This document shows positions 55,140 to 63,622 of a stretch of 64,000 nucleotides of DNA, piece after piece (the first letter of the stretch is position 1; each line of letters opens with the position of its first letter). Source of the DNA: Streptomyces sp. NBC_00353 (lineage in GTDB: Bacteria; Actinomycetota; Actinomycetes; Streptomycetales; Streptomycetaceae). The stretch covers positions 8,987,501 through 9,051,500 of the forward strand of contig NZ_CP107985.1 of NCBI RefSeq assembly GCF_036108815.1, in the 5' to 3' direction. The position numbers and the translations under genes were made by a program. The notes under the pieces are model-generated. The model did not search any database. It was not told the DNA's origin and saw only the letters and a list, made by a program, of their open reading frames with translations.

Positions 55140-55322
55140 GGGGCATTGTGCCGGTCCGCCCGACGGACCGGCCGATGTTCCTGGTCGGTCCGCCGCGGGA
55201 CCGGCCGACGGCGTGGTCGTCCGGATCGTGGGCCGGGGCCCCTTGGTGCGGGCCCCGGCCGCATGCGGGTGGGCACGCACGATCGTGGAGTCCACCGCAA
55301 CGATCCAGTTCAACTCATACAC
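55140..55322 (-). pseudogene. IS5-type transposase relic (catalytic region)
   Basis: On the minus strand ELNWIVAVDSTIVRAHPHAAG matches the first DDE aspartate region of Streptomyces IS5 transposases (..VDSTVVRAHQHAAGARKKG..), and a second frame continues DHAVGRSRGGPT (..DHGLGRSRGGLTTK..). The +/-1 shift between them and lack of flanking ends mark it as dead. The rest of the 55063-55386 gap shows nothing else. Confidence 0.7.
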
Positions 55323-55386
55323 AACCCGCGACCCATATGGGACTCAGGTTACTGGGGTCGGGGCGCGTCCGGTCGATGGCTCGCTG

Positions 55387-56268
55387 TCAACCCGCACCGG
55401 TCAGGTCGCGATGGATGACGCGGGCAGCTCCTTCGATGGTGGCGACGCCGTAATCCATGGTGAGGTTGCCGCTCGACAGGACAGTCATGCCGTAGTCGTG
55501 ACCGCTGCCGGTGAAGGCGCCGACGCTGTGCACCCGCCATCCGTCGGTCGCCCGTGGCAGCCACCCGTTCTTGACGTGCACCGTTGCCGAAGCGGGCGAT
55601 CCCGCGGGCACCCCCCACCTCTGGCCGGGGGTGACGTGCTCCATCAGATCGAGAGCGTAGGCGCGCGAGGTCGCGCCGAGCACTGAGTTCTCCGTCGTCA
55701 GCAGCTGCATCAGCCGGAGCTCGTCACCGGCGGTGATCTGGGTGAGCCCCCAGCTTCCACCGGAACCCGGAACGGTGTGCCGCATGTCTGCCAGGGCCAG
55801 GAACTTCTTGAAGCCGGCGGATCCGATCTGGTGCCAGAGAGCGGACGTCGCGTCGTTGTCGGACTTGGTGATCATCGCGGTGGTCAGTTTCACCTCCTGC
55901 GGAGTCAGCTTCCGGTGCGCCTCCTCGGCCTGCCGCAGCAGTGCTCCGAGCACCGTGACTTTGACGACACTGGCGGAGTCGAAGTGTGTGTCGGCCCTGA
56001 GCTCGCAGGTGGTTCCGGTGATCCGGTCGTAGAGGGCCAGCGCCGAGGTGTCCTGCCGCCCGTCGAGAGCACCGGCTATGTCATGGGACAGGCGGGAAGC
56101 CAGGCCTGGCTTCTGCGAGGTGCAGACGACCTTCGAACCTCCCACTGTGGCGCCGGCCGTGCTTGCCGAGGCCGGGGCGGCCGTGGTGAATACGGCGAGC
56201 AATGAGCTTGTGGCCAGGACAGCGGCCACGCCGCGCCGAGAGCAGGTCAATATGTGCGATCCGTACAT
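55387..56268 (-). CDS. Secreted class A beta-lactamase-like serine hydrolase
   Basis: 293 aa, Sec signal (..VLATSSLLAVFTTAAPASA). Active-site motifs in order: SxxK as Ser100-Val-Val-Lys103 (FDSASVVKVTVLGALL), SDN in TKSDNDAT, and KNG (VHVKNGW) in place of KTG. The Glu166 loop typical of true penicillinases is not clear (..ITAGDELRLMQLL.. carries a Glu). It is probably a penicillin-binding-type hydrolase or weak beta-lactamase. Start ATG 56268 begins the signal peptide. Confidence 0.82.
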   Translation of the reverse strand: MYGSHILTCSRRGVAAVLATSSLLAVFTTAAPASASTAGATVGGSKVVCTSQKPGLASRLSHDIAGALDGRQDTSALALYDRITGTTCELRADTHFDSASVVKVTVLGALLRQAEEAHRKLTPQEVKLTTAMITKSDNDATSALWHQIGSAGFKKFLALADMRHTVPGSGGSWGLTQITAGDELRLMQLLTTENSVLGATSRAYALDLMEHVTPGQRWGVPAGSPASATVHVKNGWLPRATDGWRVHSVGAFTGSGHDYGMTVLSSGNLTMDYGVATIEGAARVIHRDLTGAG

Positions 56269-56636
56269 GAAGGCTAGGTCCTGTCCTGCTGCGTGTCGGA
56301 GTTCATCTCGCCGGATCTCGCGCGGCTGGGGAGAGTCGGCTCCCGCCACGCTTGCTTTCAACCGCTCGGCAAGGTGGGCTGCGGCAGGTGGCTGCCCTGG
56401 CACCTGTGTGGGCCGCAGAGAATCAATGAATGGGGAGAATGGCCGAGCCAAATCGGCTTGGATCCCCATTTGATATCTCAAAGCGACCATACGTTCTGAG
56501 GGGGCAGGAATTTCAAATAAAATGGGCGAATTGTCCGATATGAGAACGATGTCGGCATGTGATATTCGCCAAACAGGCGGCCTCGGGAGCGGGGATCCAG
56601 AGCGCCGACGCGGCAGGACAGCCGGCAGCACGCCTC
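56269..56636. other. Gene-free region
   Basis: 368 bp upstream of the serine hydrolase and downstream of the ABC operon, AT-rich around 56460-56580 (e.g. caaataaaatg), probably the hydrolase promoter. No gene seen. Confidence 0.4.
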
Positions 56637-56661
56637 GGCGCCGTCAGCTCCTGTCGGCGCC
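56637..56661 (-). terminator. Hairpin at the end of the sugar ABC operon
   Basis: GGCGCCG and CGGCGCC pair over 7 bp around an 11-nt loop, 5 nt past the permease stop at 56667. Confidence 0.5.
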
Positions 56662-56666
56662 GGAGC

Positions 56667-57605
56667 TCACTCCTTGACCGCCCCCTCGTTGGCGCCGCTC
56701 ACGAAGTAGCGCTGGAAGCAGAAGAACAGCGCGGCCACCGGGATGGTGGAGAGCAGAGCTGCCGTCAGCTTCAGGGGATACTGTGTGCCGCCGCCGAGAC
56801 CGCCCGAGACAAAGCGGGCCAGGCCCGTGGTGAGTGTCTCGTACTGGCCGGACTGGGTGCTGACGAGGAAGTGCGTGAACTCGTTCCACGACCCCTGGAA
56901 CGACAGAATCGTAAGGGTGATCAACGCCGGTCTGGCCATCGGCAGGACTACGGACCAGAAGATCCGGAACACGCCCGCCCCGTCGACCCGCGCGGCCTCC
57001 TCGACCTCGCGCGGCACCGATTCGAAGAACTGTTTCATGATGAAGATGCCTGCCGCGTCCACCAGCAACGGCAGGATCATGCCGGTGTAGGTGTCGAAGA
57101 GCCCGAAGGTGTTGAGCACCAGGAACTTCGGGATGAGCAGCGCCACTCCGGGCACCGCCATCACTGAGAGCACAAAGCCGAACAGTACCGAGCGGCCCCA
57201 GAAGCGCAGCCGCGCCAACGCGTACCCCGCCATCGAGTCGAACAGCACCCGGCCCGCAGTCACCAGTACCGCCACCAGCGCCGAGTTGCTGAGCCAGCGC
57301 AGGAAGGGAACCCCTTCCGAGGCTTGGCCCAGCCCGAACAGCCGCTGGTACGCGGCCGTCGTCGGAGTGGTGGGCAACAGGGCAAGCGGATGCGCGGCGG
57401 CATCCGGGTCCGTCTTGAAACCGGTCACCAGCTGGAGGACGAACGGCAGCAGATAGAGCAGACCCAGCCCCAGCACCACTGCGTACCCCAGCAACCGCGC
57501 CGGCAGCGGGAAACGGCTGAGGACGGGGTGCCTTCGTTCGCGCGATGCGCGACGGCGAGGGGTCCGCCGAACCCAGTCGCGTACGGCCGTACCGGCGGCG
57601 GTCAT
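56667..57605 (-). CDS. Carbohydrate ABC transporter permease (MalG type)
   Basis: 312 aa, six hydrophobic helices. The cytoplasmic EAA loop reads EVEEAARVDGAGVFRIFWSVVLP, the docking site for the ATPase. Length and the final ..ALFFCFQRYFVSG..VKE are typical of the MalG/UgpE permeases (CUT1). The ATG overlaps the stop of the upstream permease gene (ATGA). Confidence 0.93.
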   Translation of the reverse strand: MTAAGTAVRDWVRRTPRRRASRERRHPVLSRFPLPARLLGYAVVLGLGLLYLLPFVLQLVTGFKTDPDAAAHPLALLPTTPTTAAYQRLFGLGQASEGVPFLRWLSNSALVAVLVTAGRVLFDSMAGYALARLRFWGRSVLFGFVLSVMAVPGVALLIPKFLVLNTFGLFDTYTGMILPLLVDAAGIFIMKQFFESVPREVEEAARVDGAGVFRIFWSVVLPMARPALITLTILSFQGSWNEFTHFLVSTQSGQYETLTTGLARFVSGGLGGGTQYPLKLTAALLSTIPVAALFFCFQRYFVSGANEGAVKE

Positions 57606-58750
57606 CGGTTCCTCCCGGTGTGTGCGCCACGCTCCCGCAGCGCCCAGCGCTGGAACGCGGTCAGAATGAGGATCAGGGCCAGCAGGATGAACGCGATCGC
57701 CGAGCCCTGCCCGAAGTCCGCGTTGTCGAACCCCGCGGAGTACGACAGGAACGCGGGCGTCAGCGTCGTGTTGCCCGGGGCGCCCTGGCCCATCACGTAC
57801 ACCTGGTCGAAGACCTGCCAGGTGGAGATCAGTCCCAGCGTCAGGACCAGGAACAGCACGGGACGCAGAGCGGGCAGCGTCACGTACCGAAGCATCTGGC
57901 GGCGGTTGACCCCTTCGATGGCGGCCGACTCCTCCAGCTCCCGCGGGATGTTCTGGAGCGCCGCGAGGAAGATCAGCATGAAACTGCCCGAGGTGGTCCA
58001 CACGGCGAGCAGGATGATCGTGCACATCGCGACCGAGGGGCCTGCGAGCCACTCGAACCACGACAGCCCCATCAGGGAGTGATCGGCCAGTACTCCGGCA
58101 GGCCGTTCAGGATCGACGATTCCCAGACCGCTCAGAATGAGGGAGAGCACTCCGCGCGGGTCCGCGAACCAGTTCGGTCCCTTGAGCCCGATCCAGGACA
58201 GCATGGAGTTGACGGCTCCGCTGCCCTGGAAGAGGAAGAGGAAGACCGTGGAGACGGCGATGGAGCTGGTGACCGACGGGAAGAAGAACGTTGTACGGAG
58301 CGCGCCCCGCCCCCGCAGCAGTTTCTGGTTGACGATCAGGGCCAGGGCCAGTGCCAGCACGGTCTGCAGAGGGACGGTCAACAGTACGTAATAGGCGTTG
58401 TTGCGCAGGGACGTCGCGAAGAGCGTGCGGTCGAGTCCGTCCTGGGTGAGCAGCGTCCGGTAGTTGTCCAGACCGACGAAATCGGCCTTACCGGAGAACG
58501 GGTTGGACTGTCCGTCCCAGTGCAGCAGGCTCACCCACAGCGCCATCAGGATGGGAAGCACCATGAAGAGGCCGAGGACGAGCACCATGGGGCTGACGAA
58601 CAGCCAGCCCCAGGTGCCCTCCCCGCGAAGGCCCGCGCGCGGAGCGTGAGCCTTCGCAGTCGTACCGGTTCTGCCAGGTGCGCTGTCAGGTGCGCCGGGC
58701 GAGCCGGTCGTGGGGGGAGTGCCGCTCGCGCGCATCGTGCGGATGGGCAT
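57602..58750 (-). CDS. Carbohydrate ABC transporter permease (MalF/UgpA type)
   Basis: 382 aa. A Pro/Ala-rich cytosolic N-terminus (~40 aa) precedes six membrane helices. The EAA loop reads ELEESAAIEGVNRRQMLRYVTLP, diagnostic of CUT1 permeases. An extra extracytoplasmic segment (..KGPNWFADPRGVLSL..) lies between helices. It pairs with the MalG-type permease. Start ATG 58750 is 5 bp from the binding-protein stop. Confidence 0.93.
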   Translation of the reverse strand: MPIRTMRASGTPPTTGSPGAPDSAPGRTGTTAKAHAPRAGLRGEGTWGWLFVSPMVLVLGLFMVLPILMALWVSLLHWDGQSNPFSGKADFVGLDNYRTLLTQDGLDRTLFATSLRNNAYYVLLTVPLQTVLALALALIVNQKLLRGRGALRTTFFFPSVTSSIAVSTVFLFLFQGSGAVNSMLSWIGLKGPNWFADPRGVLSLILSGLGIVDPERPAGVLADHSLMGLSWFEWLAGPSVAMCTIILLAVWTTSGSFMLIFLAALQNIPRELEESAAIEGVNRRQMLRYVTLPALRPVLFLVLTLGLISTWQVFDQVYVMGQGAPGNTTLTPAFLSYSAGFDNADFGQGSAIAFILLALILILTAFQRWALRERGAHTGRNR

Positions 58751-58755
58751 GGGGC

Positions 58756-60000
58756 TCAGTTGCCCTTCACGATCGCCTGTTCGCCGTTGCGCTGAAGGTC
58801 GGCGAGGATCTTCTTCGGGTCGGCGGTGCGCAGCGACTGCAGATCGGTGTTGAACTGGCTCAGGACCTTGTCGAACCCGGCGATCGTCACCGGGCCCTGC
58901 GCGTAGGCGTTGCCGTCCACCCAGGCCTTGGCGGCCGGCTGCTTGTCGGCGTACGTCTCGAGCGCACTCGTCCGCGACGGCATGACACCGAAAGCGTCGG
59001 CGAATGCGAGCTGCTGCTTCGCGGAGGTGAGGTACTTCACGAGGTCGACGCCCGCCGCGCGGTGCGCGCTGTCGGCGGCGACGCCCCAGCAGTTGCTGAA
59101 GGCGAGGGTGCCCTTGCCGGCCGGCCCCTCGGGCAGCGGCGCGATGGCGTACTTCACATCGGGGTAGTCGAGCTTCATACCGCCGTCGAGCCAGTTGCCT
59201 TCGATGGTCATCGCGGCCTTGCCCTTGCCGAGCGCCTCACCGCCCCAGCTGGTGTCCACCTGCTTCGCGAACTTCATCGAGCCCGACTTGAGCAGGGACT
59301 GGACGAAGGCGAGCCCCTTGGCGTTCTCGGGGGTGTCGGCGGTCATCTTCTTCTGGTCCGCGTCGGTGAGCCAGCCACCGGCCTGCTTCATGAAGACGCC
59401 GAGTCGCTGGTACTCGTCGCTGGTGACCAGACCGGTGACGCCGTTGCCCGTGAGCTTGTCCGCGACGGTCCTCAGTTCCTCCCAGCTCTTCGGATAGTCC
59501 TTCTCCGTCAGCCCGGCCTTCTTCCAAAGATCGGTGTTGATGGCGAGGCCGAGGGTGGAGGTGTCCTTCGGCAGGCAGACCAGCTTTCCGTTGTACGAGA
59601 ACGAGGCGCGCAGCTGCTCGGAGAAGTCGTCGGCGTCGGATATCCGGTCCCCGTAGGCGTAGAGCGAGCCGCCCTTCGCGTAGTTCGCGAACTGGTCGGA
59701 GTTGACGTAGAAGACGTCCGGCGGCTTGTGCCCGGCGAAGGACTGAGCAAGCTGCTGGTTCATGTCCTTGGCGACTTCGACCGTGACCGTGTTGCCCGAC
59801 CTCTTCGCATACGCGGCGGTGGCGACCTTGACCGCCTGGGTTTCGGCGTCCCCCGAGGTGGCGATCAGTACCGTCAGATTCTGCTTGCCGGCCTTGTCCT
59901 GCTCGGGCTCCTTGTCGCTGCCGAAGCTGGATGAGCAGCCGGTGGCGGCCAGCAGCGCCGCGCAGGTGGCGAGGGCGGCGACGGCCGTACGGGTGACCAT
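58756..60000 (-). CDS. Sugar-binding lipoprotein of CUT1 ABC importer
   Basis: 414 aa. Lipobox LAATGC places the lipidated Cys at residue 22. The mature part is a bilobed solute-binding protein (..VFYVNSDQFANYAKGGSLYAYGD.., ..AAMTIEGNWLDGGMK.., ..CWGVAADSAHRAAGVDLVKYLTS..). GGAGG 7 nt before ATG. In the operon LacI regulator, binding protein, permease, permease there is no ATPase gene, as is usual in Streptomyces, where MsiK energises many importers. Substrate probably an oligosaccharide, by analogy with the divergent glycosidase. Confidence 0.92.
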   Translation of the reverse strand: MVTRTAVAALATCAALLAATGCSSSFGSDKEPEQDKAGKQNLTVLIATSGDAETQAVKVATAAYAKRSGNTVTVEVAKDMNQQLAQSFAGHKPPDVFYVNSDQFANYAKGGSLYAYGDRISDADDFSEQLRASFSYNGKLVCLPKDTSTLGLAINTDLWKKAGLTEKDYPKSWEELRTVADKLTGNGVTGLVTSDEYQRLGVFMKQAGGWLTDADQKKMTADTPENAKGLAFVQSLLKSGSMKFAKQVDTSWGGEALGKGKAAMTIEGNWLDGGMKLDYPDVKYAIAPLPEGPAGKGTLAFSNCWGVAADSAHRAAGVDLVKYLTSAKQQLAFADAFGVMPSRTSALETYADKQPAAKAWVDGNAYAQGPVTIAGFDKVLSQFNTDLQSLRTADPKKILADLQRNGEQAIVKGN

Positions 60001-60090
60001 GATTTCCTCCAGAAGGCATAACTTGCGGCTCAGCTGCCCGGAAAGGGCGTGCTGTGAATCGGGGGCCCGTGAACGGGCGCGGGGAGTGGT

Positions 60091-61140
60091 TCAGTTGCCC
60101 GACGCGGGTGTGCTGTCACGCACGACGAGAGACGGTTCGAGCAGGACGCGCTCAGGCGGAGCATCGGGTTCCGACATTCGGGCCAGCAGAAGACGGACAC
60201 ATTCGCGACCGACGGCCTCCAGCGGCTGGGCGACGGTGGACAGTCCGGGGGAGAGGAGCGCCGCTGTGGGGGAGTCGTCGAAGCCGACGACGGCGACATC
60301 CGTGCCCGGAACGGCTTGTCGCTCACGCAGGGCCTGATAGCAGCCCAGTGCGAGCATGTCGCTGGCGGCGACCACGGCCGTCGCGCCCGCGTCGAGCAGC
60401 GGTCCGGCGGCGGCCTGCGCCGAGGTGATGTCATCGATGCTCTGCGCCCGCTTGCCGCGCACCGGAAGGCCGTGCCGCTGCATGGCGCGCTGCCAGCCCT
60501 CGGCGCGGTCGTCGCCGACTCCGGAGCCGCGCGGCCAGCCGAGAAAGGCGATCTTGCGATGCCCCATACCGACCAGATGCTCGACTGCGGAGTCCGTGCC
60601 CGAGGCGCCGTCGACATCCACCCAGTCGCCTATCTGCCGGCCGGACCACATCCGGCCGAAGCCCACGAATGGCACACCGCGCTTCTCCAGCCAGGCCTGG
60701 CGCCTGTCGCCCCGTTCGGTGCCGCTCAGCACGAAACCATCCACGCTGTGCAGGTCGAGGAGTTCCTCGTACCCCTCGAGGCCTGAGCTGCCAGGGGGCG
60801 AGGCGAAGAGCAGGATCCGGTAGCCGGCCTCGTCGGCGGTCTGGGACAAGGCGTGCAGAAACCGGTCCATGACCGGGGCCGAGGTGCCGGGGGCGGTGGG
60901 ACGTATGCCGTAGCCGATGAGTCTGCTGGAGCGGGTGCGCAGGGTCTGGGCGGCTCGATGCGGGCGATAACCCAGCTCGTCGATGGTGCGGCGGACCCGC
61001 TCCAGGGTCTCCGGGCGCAGCAGTTCGGGCGAGTTGATGGCGTTGGACACTGTTTGCGGAGAGACGCCGGCCCGCCGCGCGACCGTGGCCAGAGTCACCG
61101 AACCGGCCTTGGATGCGGGGGTGTTGGGGGAGCGGGGCAT
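60091..61140 (-). CDS. LacI-family regulator of the oligosaccharide operon
   Basis: 349 aa. HTH TLATVARRAGVSPQTVSNAINS followed by a ribose-binding-like effector domain (..RLIGYGIRPTAPG.., ..AVVAASDMLALGCYQALRERQ.., ..VAVVGFDDSPTAALLSPGLSTV..). ATG 61140. The gene lies 90 bp upstream of the binding protein and is likely the first cistron of that operon. Two perfect LacI-type operators (61180-61193 and 61231-61244) lie in its promoter, shared with the divergent glycosidase, giving autoregulation and joint control. Confidence 0.92.
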   Translation of the reverse strand: MPRSPNTPASKAGSVTLATVARRAGVSPQTVSNAINSPELLRPETLERVRRTIDELGYRPHRAAQTLRTRSSRLIGYGIRPTAPGTSAPVMDRFLHALSQTADEAGYRILLFASPPGSSGLEGYEELLDLHSVDGFVLSGTERGDRRQAWLEKRGVPFVGFGRMWSGRQIGDWVDVDGASGTDSAVEHLVGMGHRKIAFLGWPRGSGVGDDRAEGWQRAMQRHGLPVRGKRAQSIDDITSAQAAAGPLLDAGATAVVAASDMLALGCYQALRERQAVPGTDVAVVGFDDSPTAALLSPGLSTVAQPLEAVGRECVRLLLARMSEPDAPPERVLLEPSLVVRDSTPASGN

Positions 61141-61179
61141 GGCTGTCTCCGGAACTGGTTGTGCGAACCGACGAGTTGA

Positions 61180-61244
61180 TTGGAGCGTTCCAATACCGTT
61201 GTCAACGCTGTGAAGTCGTAGTTAGGGTTCTTGGAACGCTCCAA
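61180..61244. promoter_or_regulatory. Twin mirror-image LacI operators in a divergent promoter
   Basis: TTGGAGCGTTCCAA (61180-61193) and TTGGAACGCTCCAA (61231-61244) are exact reverse complements and both fit the central-CpG consensus TTGGAnCGnTCCAA. Their centres are 51 bp apart, close to five helical turns, one beside each gene start. Looping by a tetrameric or paired LacI-family repressor is plausible. Confidence 0.85.
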
Positions 61245-61265
61245 TGCCTGAGAGGTTCTGCTCTG

Positions 61266-63389
61266 TTGGACACCACTGTCAAGACCCACGACACGACGAA
61301 CTCCGACACGGGGCCCGGTCCTTCGGCCGAAGGCCTCCAGCCATTCCTGCATGACGCCTGTGTGACGCTGTACGCCCCGAGCTTCGCGATCTCGCACGCC
61401 GACGGACAGATCGACGGTTCGGCCGACGGCTTCTACCACGGCGACAGCAGAGCGCTCGCCCGTCTGACCGTCGCGGCAGACGGAATCGCGATTGCGCCGG
61501 TACGGGGAGGCTTCGAAGGAGCGGACCGGGCGGCCTTTCGCGGTGTGCTGCGCGGTCTGGGTGAGGAGACTCCGGACCCGGCGGTCACCCTGCACCGGCG
61601 CCGCTGCGTCACCCCCGGGCACCTGGAGGAGACTCTCGAAATCGCCAACGCCGGACGGCAGAACGTCCGTCTCCGGCTGATCGTCACTGCCGGGACCGAC
61701 CTCGCCCCGATGGAGCGCATCAAGTCCGGACACGCGCAGAGCCCGGTCTCCGCCACCGCCACCGGGAGCGGACTCGACTGGTCACGGGACACCTTCGCCG
61801 TACGCCTCACCAGCTCTCCGGAGCCCGCCACCGTCGACCCGGCCGCCGGACGGCTGGAGTACAACATCGAACTCACCCCACGCTCGTCATGGATCGCTGT
61901 GCTGCACTGTGACGCGGCTCATGAGGACGGCGATCAGTTCCCCGCGCCCCCGGCGGACAGCCTGCCCTGGCGCACACCGGTACTGCGCAGCGCCGACCGG
62001 CGCTTGGACCAGTGGCTGAGCCAGTCGGCCGCCGATCTCGACCGGCTGCGGCTGACCGATCCGGACATGCCCGCCGACCAGTTCCTGGCCGCCGGAGCCC
62101 CGTGGTTCCTCACCCTCTTCGGCCGCGACTCCCTGTGGGCGGCCCGTATGCTGCTGCCGCTGGGAACCGATCTCGCCGCCGGTACGCTGCGCACCCTCGC
62201 CCGCCGCCAAGGCGTGAAGTCCGACCAGGACACCGAGGAACAGCCCGGCAAGATCCTGCACGAAGTGCGCCGAGCCACCCAGAACTTCAACGAGAACTTC
62301 TCCCTGCCGCCCTGCTACTACGGCACGGTCGACGCCACTCCGCTCTGGATCACCCTGCTGCACGACGCCTGGCGCTGGGGCCTCGCGCCCGAACAGGTGG
62401 AGCAGCTCCTGCCGCACGCGGAGTCCGCCCTCGCCTGGATGCGCGACCACGGCGACGCGGACGGGGACGGATTCCTGAAGTACATCGACCGCACCGGACG
62501 TGGCCTGGCCAACCAGGGCTGGAAGGACTCGGGCGACTCCATCCGGTATCGCGACGGCCGCTTCGCCACCTCCCCGATCGCGCTCTGCGAGGTCCAGGCA
62601 TACGCATACGAGGCGGCCCGCGGCGGCGCCGACCTGCTGCGCGCCTTCGGCCGCCCCGGCGCCGACCGGTGGGAGGAGTGGGCCGAGCGGCTGCGTGACC
62701 GCTTCCGCAGCCAGTTCTGGGTGGAGGACGAGCGGGGTCCGTACCCGGCCGTCGCGCTCGACGGGGACAAGAAGCCGGTGGACTCGGTCACCTCGGGCTT
62801 CGGCCAGCTGCTGGGCACCGGCCTGCTCAACCACGAGGAGAGCGCCCTGCTCGCCGCCAGGCTCGGCGCGCCCGACCTCGACTCCGGCCATGGCCTGCGG
62901 ACCCTGAGCAGCGACTCCGTGGCCTACAACCCGTACGGCTATCACATCGGTTCCATCTGGCCGCACGACACCGCGATCGCGGTACACGGCCTGGTCAGGG
63001 CCGGGTTCCCGGAAACGGCCGCGTCACTCTCCCGGGGGCTGCTGACCGCTTCCGCGGGGTTCGACGCGCGGCTTCCCGAACTGTTCGCCGGTCATGGCGC
63101 GGCGACCGACGCCCGGCCCTCGCCCTATCCGGCGTCCTGCCGTCCCCAGGCCTGGGCGGCGGCCTCGTCCGTCATGATCCTCCAGTCGATGCTGGGTCTC
63201 TCTGCCGATGTCCCCGGCGGAACGCTCACGGTCGCGCCCGGATTCGCGGAGGAATACCGGCCGCTGAAGGTCGAGGGCCTCGACATCGCCGGCGGGCGGC
63301 TGGACATCTCCATCGAGGCCGACGGTACGGCGCACATCGAGGCGCCGAACTGCCTGGTGGTGAAGAGGGAGCACATGACACCCCGTTGA
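61266..63389 (+). CDS. Glycogen-debranching-type glycoside hydrolase
   Basis: 707 aa, no signal peptide. The N-terminal ~270 residues are the glycogen-debranching N-terminal beta domain (..YAPSFAISHADGQIDGSADGFYHGDSRAL.., shown in part); an (alpha/alpha)6 barrel follows (..FLTLFGRDSLWAARM.., ..NQGWKDSGDSIRYRDG.., ..YGYHIGSIWPHDTAIAV..), with the Asp/Glu residues of amylo-alpha-1,6-glucosidase-like enzymes. No ATG or suitable GTG precedes the conserved part; TTG 61266 with GAGAGG upstream is the best start. It probably hydrolyses the sugar imported by the divergent transporter. Confidence 0.85.
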   Translation: MDTTVKTHDTTNSDTGPGPSAEGLQPFLHDACVTLYAPSFAISHADGQIDGSADGFYHGDSRALARLTVAADGIAIAPVRGGFEGADRAAFRGVLRGLGEETPDPAVTLHRRRCVTPGHLEETLEIANAGRQNVRLRLIVTAGTDLAPMERIKSGHAQSPVSATATGSGLDWSRDTFAVRLTSSPEPATVDPAAGRLEYNIELTPRSSWIAVLHCDAAHEDGDQFPAPPADSLPWRTPVLRSADRRLDQWLSQSAADLDRLRLTDPDMPADQFLAAGAPWFLTLFGRDSLWAARMLLPLGTDLAAGTLRTLARRQGVKSDQDTEEQPGKILHEVRRATQNFNENFSLPPCYYGTVDATPLWITLLHDAWRWGLAPEQVEQLLPHAESALAWMRDHGDADGDGFLKYIDRTGRGLANQGWKDSGDSIRYRDGRFATSPIALCEVQAYAYEAARGGADLLRAFGRPGADRWEEWAERLRDRFRSQFWVEDERGPYPAVALDGDKKPVDSVTSGFGQLLGTGLLNHEESALLAARLGAPDLDSGHGLRTLSSDSVAYNPYGYHIGSIWPHDTAIAVHGLVRAGFPETAASLSRGLLTASAGFDARLPELFAGHGAATDARPSPYPASCRPQAWAAASSVMILQSMLGLSADVPGGTLTVAPGFAEEYRPLKVEGLDIAGGRLDISIEADGTAHIEAPNCLVVKREHMTPR

Positions 63390-63577
63390 AGCGGAGCGGC
63401 TGTGCCAGCCGGGTACTGGTCGTCGGCGACGTCGCTACCGCCACCCTCGCCCCACACGTCGTACGCCGAAAGCATCTCCAGGTCTCGCCGGGCGGTGGGG
63501 CCGGAACCATCGTTTCTCTTCCCTCAGTGATCATCAGTGATCGTTCGGAGAGGAACGGCCGGTGCCCGGAAACACGG

Positions 63578-63600
63578 AAGGCCGCCCCTCGGGCGGCCTT
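63578..63600 (+). terminator. Terminator after the debranching-enzyme gene
   Basis: AAGGCCGCCC CTC GGGCGGCCTT is a perfect 10-bp stem with a 3-nt loop. It lies between convergent genes and may serve both. The preceding 190 bp show no gene. Confidence 0.85.
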
Positions 63601-63622
63601 CGCGAGTCTTGCGTACGCGCAG

